From assembly GCA_016190405.1 (NCBI GenBank), contig JACPQO010000014.1, forward strand, positions 1-7,586: a stretch of 7,586 nucleotides of DNA, read 5' to 3'. The notes under the pieces were generated by a model. It was not told the DNA's origin. It saw only the letters and a program-made list of their open reading frames with translations, and did not search any database. Both the position numbers and the translations under genes were made by a program. Origin of the DNA: Chloroflexota bacterium (GTDB taxonomy: Bacteria > Chloroflexota > Dehalococcoidia > SM23-28-2 > RBG-16-64-32). Each line of letters begins with the position of its first letter. The stretch's first letter is position 1. Shown here piece after piece: positions 1-5,387 of the stretch.

Positions 1-393
1 CTGGCCATCGCCCTGGCCCTACCCTTCGATCTCCTCGACGTCGAAGGCTCGCTGCTGCTCCTGGCGTCCTTGTTCGTGCCCCTGTTTGGGGTTCTGCTGG
101 CCGACCAGCTGTTCGCGCGGCCCGATGCGCGGGCGGCGGCGCCGCCGGCCCTGGCGGCCTGGGCCCTGGGGTTTCTCCTCTACCACTGGATATCCCCGCC
201 CGACGCCGGCTGGTGGCGCGACGCCATGGAGTGGCTGTTCGCGACAACTCTGCGCTTTCCGTTCCCCCTGACCGACGAGGTCACCTGGCTGGGCGCGGCG
301 ATTCCGTCTTTCCTGGCGGGCTTGGTGCTCCATGCCGTCGGGCGGGCGGTGCTGGCCCGCCGGCGGATACCCGCCGTTGCCCCCGCCTCCTAG
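1..393 (+). CDS. NCS1-family permease, C-terminal fragment (CytX-like, 5' end outside window)
   Basis: The reading frame is open from the first base to a TAG at 391-393, giving the last 130 residues of an integral membrane protein. The fragment contains SLFVPLFGVLLADQLF (residues 23-38 of the fragment). This matches the late conserved 'FxPxFGVLLADY' helix of the NCS1 (nucleobase:cation symporter-1) family. It then has a hydrophobic WALGFLLYHWI segment near residue 54 and a final membrane helix GAAIPSFLAGLVLHAV near residues 98-113, followed by a short basic cytoplasmic tail ending in Ala/Pro. The 'GA-IPSF' end is typical of the CytX branch, proposed to import the thiamine precursor hydroxymethylpyrimidine, but cytosine or other purine/pyrimidine permeases of the same family remain possible. 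Thiamine genes, if present, would lie upstream of the window. Family call fairly firm; substrate is inference. Confidence 0.7.
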   Translation: MAIALALPFDLLDVEGSLLLLASLFVPLFGVLLADQLFARPDARAAAPPALAAWALGFLLYHWISPPDAGWWRDAMEWLFATTLRFPFPLTDEVTWLGAAIPSFLAGLVLHAVGRAVLARRRIPAVAPAS

Positions 394-458
394 ACGCGGC
401 AGGCAGATGCACTTGTCATAAGATTGGCGACCCGGACGCCGTTCTCCTGTAACGGGAG

Positions 459-493
459 CGCTCATAGAGCGTCAATAGTGTGCTCACTGAGCA
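459..493 (+). repeat. Tandem 13-bp inverted repeats (candidate paired operator)
   Basis: The two dyads are CGCTCATAGAGCG (459-471, perfect 5-bp arms) and TGCTCACTGAGCA (481-493, perfect 6-bp arms). They share the pattern GCTCA-N2-GAGC. The centre-to-centre distance of 22 bp is close to two DNA turns, which places both sites on one face of the helix, as expected for cooperative binding of two dimers. In RNA they could also form two small hairpins just before the ribosome binding site. The regulator is unknown. Confidence 0.45.
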
Positions 494-513
494 GGAGGTT
501 GCCCCATACGGCG

Positions 514-520
514 AAGGAGG
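514..520 (+). promoter_or_regulatory. Ribosome binding site AAGGAGG that sets the 529 start
   Basis: AAGGAGG at 514-520 lies 8 nt before ATG 529, an ideal spacing. It decides the start over an in-frame ATG at 424, which lacks any Shine-Dalgarno. A second core, AGGAGG at 493-498 followed by T, lies 21 nt further upstream with no start codon at usable distance. Confidence 0.85.
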
Positions 521-528
521 GTACGAAC

Positions 529-891
529 ATGGCGGCCAAGATTATCGTCATGGTCGCGGACCGTGATGACGAAAGGCATGGCGAGATCACGGTCCTGAGC
601 GATACGCGCAAGGCTGAGCGGCTGATCGAGACCCTTCTGGAGGCGGGCTTCGAGCAGGAGCGGATCCGCATCTTCAGCGGCGGCGAGATGGATGTCGAGG
701 TCACCCAGCGCCCGGTGGTGTCCCTGGTGAAGGAGCCGCTGGAGGCGCAGGCGGCAGATGACCCGCTGGCTGAAGAGGAGACCGAGCCCGAAGAGGAGCC
801 CGCCAGCAGAGAGGCTGCGAAGGAGAAGGCCCCGGCCGCGGTATTGGTCCCCAGCGGGGTGCGCTTCTCGTCCCTTTTCCGCAGCGCTTAG
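529..891 (+). CDS. Hypothetical acidic 120-aa protein (small alpha/beta domain plus disordered tail)
   Basis: ATG at 529 is preceded by AAGGAGG at 8-nt spacing; TAG ends the gene at 889-891. Residues 4-58 look like a compact alpha/beta fold: a strand IIVMVAD, a strand ITVLSD, an amphipathic helix KAERLIETLLEAGF, and a strand IRIFSG. The 'LSDTRKAERLIETLLEAGFEQERIRIFSG' pattern, split here by domain order, vaguely resembles GSP17M/YflT-type general-stress domains, in which a helix between two strands precedes a 'Gf..d.I.v' element. That similarity is weak. Residues 70-105 are Glu/Ala/Pro/Lys-rich and probably disordered. The C-terminus reverts to a hydrophobic/basic patch, VRFSSLFRSA. There is no signal peptide, membrane helix or cysteine. 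I do not recognise the family and assign no function. It is tail-to-tail with the N-hydrolase gene, overlapping it by 4 nt. Confidence 0.75.
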   Translation: MAAKIIVMVADRDDERHGEITVLSDTRKAERLIETLLEAGFEQERIRIFSGGEMDVEVTQRPVVSLVKEPLEAQAADDPLAEEETEPEEEPASREAAKEKAPAAVLVPSGVRFSSLFRSA

Positions 892-1328
892 CGGGACGAG
901 CCCGCAGCCGCCAGGCGCCGCACGAAGTCCCGCACCAGGCGCTCGATGTCGTTGAGGTCGCGGTAGGGCCGCGCCTCGACGTTCTTGTCCGGGTTGTGGA
1001 CCACCCAGTCGGAGATCCTGAAGCCGAAGTGGGCGTCGTAGAGAAGCAGCGCCGGCTTGCCGCGCATCTGCACGGTTGTGAACTCAGCGCCCACGCCCGT
1101 GCTCGATATCGTGGCCTCGGCCACCACGGCGTCCGCCAGCTCTAGCCAGCCGCATACCTCGCGCATGGATTGGGCCCTGTCCACCGCCGGCCCGGGAAAG
1201 CCGGGCTCGGCGACTCGTTCGTTCAGCACGTCCGCCCCTTCTTCCTTCAACACGTCGACGATGCGCTTCACCGCCTCTACGTACTCGCGGCGGCCACGGG
1301 TGATGGCAGTGGACAGGTAAATGTTCAT
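888..1328 (-). CDS. Nucleoside 2-deoxyribosyltransferase-like / DNPH1-type nucleotide N-hydrolase
   Basis: This 146-aa protein has ATG at 1326-1328, AAGGAGG (complement of 1338-1344) at 9-nt spacing, and TAA on the complement of 888-890. It shows the family hallmarks in order: an N-terminal first strand and nucleotide loop NIYLSTAITRGR (residues 2-13), then 'LELADAVVAEAT' with Asp67, then SSTGVGAEF with Glu82. In the DNPH1/Rcl and deoxyribosyltransferase families these correspond to the strand-loop that binds the phosphate/ribose, the conserved Asp, and the catalytic Glu of the 'GVGxE' motif. Known members cleave the N-glycosidic bond of deoxynucleoside 5'-monophosphates or exchange bases between deoxynucleosides. 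The length agrees with the family (about 140-170 aa). Exact substrate cannot be told; a role in nucleotide salvage or clean-up is inferred. It is a single gene transcribed away from marR. Confidence 0.8.
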   Translation of the reverse strand: MNIYLSTAITRGRREYVEAVKRIVDVLKEEGADVLNERVAEPGFPGPAVDRAQSMREVCGWLELADAVVAEATISSTGVGAEFTTVQMRGKPALLLYDAHFGFRISDWVVHNPDKNVEARPYRDLNDIERLVRDFVRRLAAAGSSR

Positions 1329-1337
1329 CTGGGGGAG

Positions 1338-1344
1338 CCTCCTT
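1338..1344 (-). promoter_or_regulatory. Ribosome binding site of the N-hydrolase gene
   Basis: On the minus strand this reads AAGGAGG, 9 nt before the ATG at 1328. It is the strongest support for that start. Confidence 0.85.
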
Positions 1345-1367
1345 AAGCGGACCCTGGCAGCGAATGC

Positions 1368-1396
1368 ATGTTAGCAACCAGGCGGTGGCATCGCAA
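1368..1396 (-). promoter_or_regulatory. Candidate sigma-70-type promoter for the N-hydrolase gene
   Basis: The minus strand reads TTGCGA (complement of 1391-1396), a 17-nt spacer, and TAACAT (complement of 1368-1373). Each box matches the consensus at 4 of 6 positions. The expected transcription start near 1361 gives a leader of about 33 nt that contains the ribosome binding site. A GGTGG-N10-CCACC inverted repeat (1384-1403) covers the -35 box. Confidence 0.4.
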
Positions 1397-1434
1397 CACC
1401 ACCTGAGGCGCGGGCTGCTGGGCGGCGGGCTCGC

Positions 1435-1463
1435 TTGACGGCGTGCCGGACGGGGCATATACT
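1435..1463 (+). promoter_or_regulatory. Sigma-70-type promoter of the marR-RND operon
   Basis: TTGACG (1435-1440), a 17-nt spacer, and TATACT (1458-1463) each match the -35/-10 consensus at 5 of 6 positions. The AT-rich -10 stands out in very GC-rich surroundings. The expected start of transcription is near 1470, about 23 nt before the marR ATG. Confidence 0.75.
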
Positions 1464-1478
1464 TTGCGCGACACAAAG
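1462..1478 (+). promoter_or_regulatory. Probable MarR operator (CTTTG-N7-CAAAG)
   Basis: A perfect 5-bp inverted repeat with a 17-bp total span overlaps the end of the -10 box and the expected transcription start. The position and size suit the dimeric winged-helix MarR family, which usually binds 16-20-bp dyads in its own promoter. It is the obvious autoregulatory site for the gene that begins 15 bp downstream. Confidence 0.6.
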
Positions 1479-1492
1479 CAATTCGCCCCGCG

Positions 1493-1954
1493 ATGAGCAC
1501 TGAACGAGCCCTGGACCTGGCAGAGGAGTTCTTCCGGCGCGCCCGCCACCGCTTTCCCATGGACTGGCTGCGCACGGACCTCACCATGCCGCAGCTCAAG
1601 GTGCTGTTCACCCTCTACCTGGACGGGTCCCAGACCTGCGGGAGCCTGGCTGCCGCCCTAGGCCTCTCTCTGCCGACAATGACCGGCATCCTGGGGCGGC
1701 TGGAGCGGCGAGGCTACCTGGAGCGCGGCCGCGACCAGAAGGACGGACGGCGCGTCATCTCGGGGCTGTCTGCCCACGGGCAAGCGACGGTGGAGCGGCT
1801 GTGGGCCGCCGGACGCGAGGAGTTGGCGGGGGTCCTGGCGGGCGTCCCGGCCGAAGACCTGCGCGCCGTGGAGCAGGCCCTGGAGATACTGATCGGCGCC
1901 CTGAGCCCTGAACGGATCCCTCAGCCGGTGAGCGCTGCCAGTGAGCGCACCTAA
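1493..1954 (+). CDS. MarR-family transcriptional regulator
   Basis: This 153-aa protein matches the usual MarR size (about 140-160 aa). An N-terminal dimerisation helix (residues 3-20) is followed by a winged helix-turn-helix. The parts are: MPQLKVLFTLYLDG (32-45), the positioning helix QTCGSLAAALGLS (47-59), the recognition helix LPTMTGILGRLERRG (60-74), and a wing RGRDQKDGRRV with the family's 'D-x-R-R' signature (Asp84, Arg86, Arg87). A C-terminal helical region (93-137) would complete the dimer. The only cysteine is Cys49, so an OhrR-type N-terminal peroxide-sensing Cys is absent and a small-molecule ligand is more likely. ATG 1493 has no obvious Shine-Dalgarno but sits just downstream of a strong promoter. 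The end overlaps the RND start by 14 nt, so the two are co-transcribed and probably translationally coupled. The likely role is repressor of itself and the pump. Confidence 0.9.
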   Translation: MSTERALDLAEEFFRRARHRFPMDWLRTDLTMPQLKVLFTLYLDGSQTCGSLAAALGLSLPTMTGILGRLERRGYLERGRDQKDGRRVISGLSAHGQATVERLWAAGREELAGVLAGVPAEDLRAVEQALEILIGALSPERIPQPVSAASERT

Positions 1955-4900
1955 CCGTCGCTGGCGCCTGCCGCCGCTCCTCTACCCGCTGGCCCTCATG
2001 GGGGCTGTTCTGGCTGCCCTTCTCGCCTACCTCAGCCGGCCGCGGCGGCGCCGGCCGCGGCCGCCCGCCGCCGGGCCCCAGGCGGCCCAGGCGGCCCCGC
2101 CGGCGCCGGCGCAGGTCGAGACGCTGGGGCTGCTGGGCGGCATCACGCGGCTTTCCCTGGTGCGGAGGCCGGTGGTTTTCCTGGCGGCGGCCGTGGTTGC
2201 CCTCATCGGGGTCTTCTCTGCGCTGGACATGCGGCAGGAGCTCTTCCCGGACATCGACTTCCCGGCCGTCACCGTGATCAGCCGCTATCAGGGCGCGGCG
2301 CCGGAGTCCGTCGTGGACCAGGTCACGGAACCCGTCGAGGCCGCCATCAGCAACGTCGACGGCCTGAAGAGGCTCCAGTCCACTACGGCCGAGGGCGTGT
2401 CCCTGGTGGTGGCGGAGTTCGATTTCGGCGCCGGCACCGAGGAGAAGGAACGCCAGATCGCCAGTGCCCTGGAGCGCGTCGACCTGCCGTCGGGCGCCGA
2501 GGACCCCACCGTGGCCCGCATCGACTTCGGGGACTTTCCGATCATCGCCATTACCGTGTGGGGCGGCGACAGCCCGCAGGCGCTGGAGGCCGTGGTCGGC
2601 GACACGGTAGTGCCGGCCCTGAAGCGTATCGACGGCGTGTTCACGGTCAGCGTCACGGGAGAGCAGGAACAGCTCCTGACCATATCTCTGGACCCGGAGC
2701 GCATGGCCGAGCTGGGCGTCAGCGTCAACGATGTAGCGCTCACCCTCAGCGGCAGTGGCATCTCGGCCCCTTCCGGCTTCGTGCTGGAGGAGGGTCTCAC
2801 CCTGCCTGTGCGCACCGTCGAACCGTTGACGTCGCCGCAGCAGATCGCCGAGCTGCCCCTGGTGCGCGCCGCGCCGGCCCCGCCTGCGGGGGACACGCGG
2901 CTGGGCGATTTCGCGCGGGTCGACCTCCTGCCCTCGCCCACGGCGGCCATCGCCCGCACCAACGGGCAGTCCAGCCTGGCCCTGGGGGTATTCAAGGCGA
3001 AGGAGGCCAACACCGTCCGGGTGGCCAACGAGGTGGAGCGCACCCTCGACCGCCTGCAAGGGGAGCTGCCGGAGAATGTGCACGCCGCCATCCTCTTCGA
3101 CCAGTCCACGCTCATCGAGCAGTCTATCGACTCGCTGGTGCGGGAGGGGGTGCTGGGGGCGGCCTTCGCTGTGGCCATCATCCTCCTCTTCCTCCTCAGC
3201 GTCCGGGCAACCCTGGTGACCGCCGTCTCCATCCCCCTCAGCATGCTGGCGGCCATCGCGGTGCTGAACTGGCAGGGGGTTACCCTCAACATCATGACCC
3301 TGGGCGGCCTCACTATCGCTGTGGGCCGCGTCGTAGACGATAGCATCGTCGTCCTGGAGAACATCTACGTGCACGCCCGGCGCGGCCAGCCGCTGGTGCG
3401 CGCCGCCCTCGACGGCACCCGCGAGGTGTCCACGGCCATCCTCTCTTCCACCCTCACGACGGTAGCCGTGTTCCTGCCCCTGGCCTTCATCGGCGGCATC
3501 GTTCAGGAGTCGTTCCTGCCCCTGGCCCTGGCCGTCACCTTCGCCCTGCTGGCCTCCCTGCTGGTCGCCCTGACCGTAGTCCCGGCCTTGAGCCTGATCC
3601 TGCTGCCCGCCATGCGCCTCAACGAAGGCGAGACCTGGTTGCAGCGCCTGTACACCCCTGTCCTCCGTTGGTGTCTCGGACACCGCGCTATGACGCTCAT
3701 AGCCGCGGGCGCGGTCTTCGTCGGTAGCTTCGCCGCCTTGCCCTTCATCCACTTCAGCTTCCTGCCCGGCGCCGGCTGGGATGTGGTGGCGGGCCGCATC
3801 GAGCTGCCGGCAGGCACGCCGTTGTCAGTCACTGCCACCAGGGCCGAGGAGATCGAGGCGGCGTTCGCCCAGATGGACAGCGTCAAGGACTACGAGCTTA
3901 TCATCGGCCAAACCGACATCAACAACCCGGGTTCGTTCCGGGGCGGCATCCCGGGCTCCAACACCATTGACGTGGTGCTGACGTACGAGAAGGGCGCCGA
4001 CCTGGACCAGGAGGCGGCCGGCGTCCGCGACCTGCTAAACGGCTTCCCGGACGTCAAGGCGACGATACGGGTGATCCAGCCCGGGTTTGACACCGACCGC
4101 GTGGAGATCACCGTAAACGGCGATTCGGCGGCGGCGGTGGCTTCGACAGCTTCCGAGATTACGGAGCGGCTGCACGGCATATCGGACCTGGAGAACATCG
4201 ACAACGATGTGGCTGAGTCCGCGCCGGAGCTCCTGGTCAAGGTGGATGCGGAGCAGGCCGCCCGCTACGGCGTAACCCCCGGCCAGTTGGCGCTGGAGAT
4301 ACGCCGGCTCCTTCTGGGGCTGCCCCTGGGCTCCATCCAGATCGACGGGCGGCCGGTACCGGCCGTGCTGCGCGTCGATGGCGGCCAGGGCTTCGCGGCG
4401 GAGTCCTTCGGACAGCTCGCGTTGGGCCTGCCGGGCCGGCCGCATCTGGAAGACCTGGCGGAACTGGAGACCGCCCAGGGCCCGGCCACCGTCACCCGCG
4501 TCGATCAACGCCGGGCGGCCACCATCACCGCCAATATCATGGGCACCGATCTGGCCGACGTCTCCAGCCGGGTGGACGATGTCGTCGCCTCCGTGGAGAG
4601 GGAGCCCGGCGTGGAGGTCCGCGTGGGCGGCATCTTCGCCCAGCAGGAGGAGGCGTTCTCGGACCTCTACCTGGCCATGGCCATCGGCGTCCTGGTGGTC
4701 TACCTGGTGATGGTCGCCTCCCTGGGGTCTCTGGCCAACCCGCTCATCATCCTGTTCAGCCTGCCTTTCGTCTCCATCGGCTCGTTCCTGGCCCTGCTGG
4801 TCACGGGGCGGGACCTGGGGCTGCCGGCGCTGATGGGGCTGCTGATGCTCATCGGCATCGTCGTTACTAACGCTATCGTTCTCATCACTTTCGTGGAGAT

Positions 4901-5183
4901 GCTGAGGGGGCGCGGGTTGCCGCCCCGCGAAGCCCTCATCGAGGGGGCCCGCAGCCGCGTGCGCCCCATCCTGATGACGGCTTTGGCGACGATCTTCGCT
5001 CTGGTGCCCCTGGCCCTGGGCCTGGGACAGGGGCTGATCATCGCTTCGGAGCTGGCCACGGTGGTCATCGGCGGCCTCTTCACCTCCACGCTGCTGACCC
5101 TGGTGGTCATCCCCGTTATCTACAGCCTCTACAGCGATGCCGCCCGCCGCCTGGCGGCCCGCGGCGGCAAGGCGGCGGACTAG
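1941..5183 (+). CDS. HAE1-type RND efflux transporter (SwrC/AcrB-like) with extra N-terminal helix
   Basis: This 1080-aa proton-driven exporter starts at GTG 1941; an in-frame TGA at 1929 rules out earlier ATG/GTG starts. The RND core begins near residue 66. Helix 1 is followed by ELFPDIDFPAVTV (100-112), 'YQGAAPESV' and 'VTEPVEAAISNVDG', the porter-domain entry typical of HAE1 pumps. Helices 2-6 lie around 400-555, with the proton-relay VVDDSIVVLEN (Asp466/Asp467, equal to AcrB D407/D408). The second half repeats the fold: helix 7 near 584, a large loop about 600-905, helices 8-12 about 908-1070. The AcrB K940 position is Thr976 in GIVVTNAIVL, while R971 and T978 are kept (Arg1006, Thr1013). 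Upstream of the core lie an extra hydrophobic segment (12-31) and an Arg/Pro/Ala linker (33-58). No membrane-fusion protein or outer-membrane channel adjoins it, as with stand-alone SwrC of Bacillus. Substrates unknown. Confidence 0.92.
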   Translation: MSAPNRRWRLPPLLYPLALMGAVLAALLAYLSRPRRRRPRPPAAGPQAAQAAPPAPAQVETLGLLGGITRLSLVRRPVVFLAAAVVALIGVFSALDMRQELFPDIDFPAVTVISRYQGAAPESVVDQVTEPVEAAISNVDGLKRLQSTTAEGVSLVVAEFDFGAGTEEKERQIASALERVDLPSGAEDPTVARIDFGDFPIIAITVWGGDSPQALEAVVGDTVVPALKRIDGVFTVSVTGEQEQLLTISLDPERMAELGVSVNDVALTLSGSGISAPSGFVLEEGLTLPVRTVEPLTSPQQIAELPLVRAAPAPPAGDTRLGDFARVDLLPSPTAAIARTNGQSSLALGVFKAKEANTVRVANEVERTLDRLQGELPENVHAAILFDQSTLIEQSIDSLVREGVLGAAFAVAIILLFLLSVRATLVTAVSIPLSMLAAIAVLNWQGVTLNIMTLGGLTIAVGRVVDDSIVVLENIYVHARRGQPLVRAALDGTREVSTAILSSTLTTVAVFLPLAFIGGIVQESFLPLALAVTFALLASLLVALTVVPALSLILLPAMRLNEGETWLQRLYTPVLRWCLGHRAMTLIAAGAVFVGSFAALPFIHFSFLPGAGWDVVAGRIELPAGTPLSVTATRAEEIEAAFAQMDSVKDYELIIGQTDINNPGSFRGGIPGSNTIDVVLTYEKGADLDQEAAGVRDLLNGFPDVKATIRVIQPGFDTDRVEITVNGDSAAAVASTASEITERLHGISDLENIDNDVAESAPELLVKVDAEQAARYGVTPGQLALEIRRLLLGLPLGSIQIDGRPVPAVLRVDGGQGFAAESFGQLALGLPGRPHLEDLAELETAQGPATVTRVDQRRAATITANIMGTDLADVSSRVDDVVASVEREPGVEVRVGGIFAQQEEAFSDLYLAMAIGVLVVYLVMVASLGSLANPLIILFSLPFVSIGSFLALLVTGRDLGLPALMGLLMLIGIVVTNAIVLITFVEMLRGRGLPPREALIEGARSRVRPILMTALATIFALVPLALGLGQGLIIASELATVVIGGLFTSTLLTLVVIPVIYSLYSDAARRLAARGGKAAD
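2037..2063 (+). repeat. 10-bp perfect inverted repeat, 7-nt spacer, in the linker of the RND gene
   Basis: CGGCCGCGGC (2037-2046) and GCCGCGGCCG (2054-2063) are exact reverse complements separated by GGCGCCG. In mRNA this would be a very stable all-GC stem about 100 nt after the RND start, and it encodes the Arg/Pro-rich linker. It may slow ribosomes or simply reflect low-complexity GC codons. Confidence 0.55.
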
Positions 5184-5222
5184 GACTGGGCGCGCACTCC
5201 CGCCAAACGCGGGTGGGGCAAA

Positions 5223-5253
5223 ACCCGACACAATTTTGCGGAGCTACCCGACA
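5223..5253 (+). repeat. ACCCGACA direct repeat, 23-nt period
   Basis: Two exact copies of ACCCGACA lie at 5223-5230 and 5246-5253. The start-to-start distance of 23 nt is near two helical turns. They sit just upstream of the weak CATACT -10, where an activator would bind. Confidence 0.45.
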
Positions 5254-5302
5254 GACCGGCCCTCCAGCTATCGCCCATACTAGGGCCGCAATGCATTTGC
5301 CC

Positions 5303-5359
5303 GGCTACGCCAGAGGGAGCGTGGGGCCAGCCGACGCTTGCTTTCCGGGCGGCGTAGCC
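5303..5359 (+). ncRNA. Candidate structured RNA element in the 5' leader (riboswitch-like)
   Basis: A perfect 9-bp outer stem (GGCTACGCC 5303-5311 with GGCGTAGCC 5351-5359) encloses an inner stem, AGCGT 5318-5322 with ACGCT 5334-5338. The 3' strand of the outer stem can instead form GGGC-N6-GCCC (5347-5360) or GGCG-N8-CGCC (5351-5366), so alternative folds exist. It ends 29 nt before the molybdoenzyme ATG. I cannot match it to a known riboswitch class from memory. Confidence 0.35.
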
Positions 5360-5372
5360 CTTCGCCACGAAC

Positions 5373-5387
5373 CAGACGGGAGGTCTG
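5373..5387 (+). promoter_or_regulatory. Ribosome binding site GGGAGG held in a hairpin loop
   Basis: GGGAGG (5378-5383) lies 5 nt before ATG 5389 and fixes the start. The flanks CAGAC (5373-5377) and GTCTG (5383-5387) form a perfect 5-bp stem whose loop is GGGAG. CCTCC at 5261-5265 could also pair with GGAGG if it is transcribed. Confidence 0.6.

Larger units (their letters stand above)
394..528 (+). promoter_or_regulatory. Leader of the 120-aa gene with tandem dyads
   Basis: This 135-nt gap lies between the permease stop and the next start. No convincing sigma-70 promoter is visible: TTGTCA at 413-418 and TAAGAT at 419-424 have no partner at proper spacing. It holds two 13-bp dyads, at 459-471 (CGCTC ATA GAGCG) and 481-493 (TGCTCA C TGAGCA), whose centres are 22 nt apart. 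Two Shine-Dalgarno cores follow, at 493-498 and 514-520. No intrinsic terminator for the permease is evident, so read-through from upstream is possible. Confidence 0.45.

Noticed and set aside
413..424. Promoter TTGTCA or TAAGAT before the 120-aa gene
   Set aside because: Neither box has a partner at 16-18 nt spacing.
424..528. In-frame N-terminal extension of the 120-aa protein from ATG 424
   Set aside because: It has no Shine-Dalgarno and the extension covers the dyads; ATG 529 has AAGGAGG at 8 nt.
1384..1403. GGTGG-N10-CCACC as a second MarR operator
   Set aside because: The arm sequence is unlike the CTTTG/CAAAG dyad, and short GC-rich inverted repeats are expected by chance here.
2288..3364. 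358-codon minus-strand open frame
   Set aside because: It is a Ser/Arg/Thr-rich antisense shadow of the RND periplasmic domain.
1755..3752. 665-codon minus-strand open frame
   Set aside because: It lies antisense to marR and the RND gene and is low-complexity Gly/Gln/Asp/Arg/His-rich, with no family motif or ribosome binding site.
4035..5231. 398-codon minus-strand open frame
   Set aside because: It is a shadow of the second half of the RND gene with the same biased composition.
5199..5239. Intrinsic terminator after the RND gene
   Set aside because: The stems are short (5-6 bp) and not followed by a T-run; TTTT lies within the pairing arm of GCAAAA/TTTTGC rather than after a stable stem.
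5303..5359. Known Moco, cobalamin or other named riboswitch
   Set aside because: The conserved boxes that I can recall are not seen; the element is kept only as an unclassified candidate.
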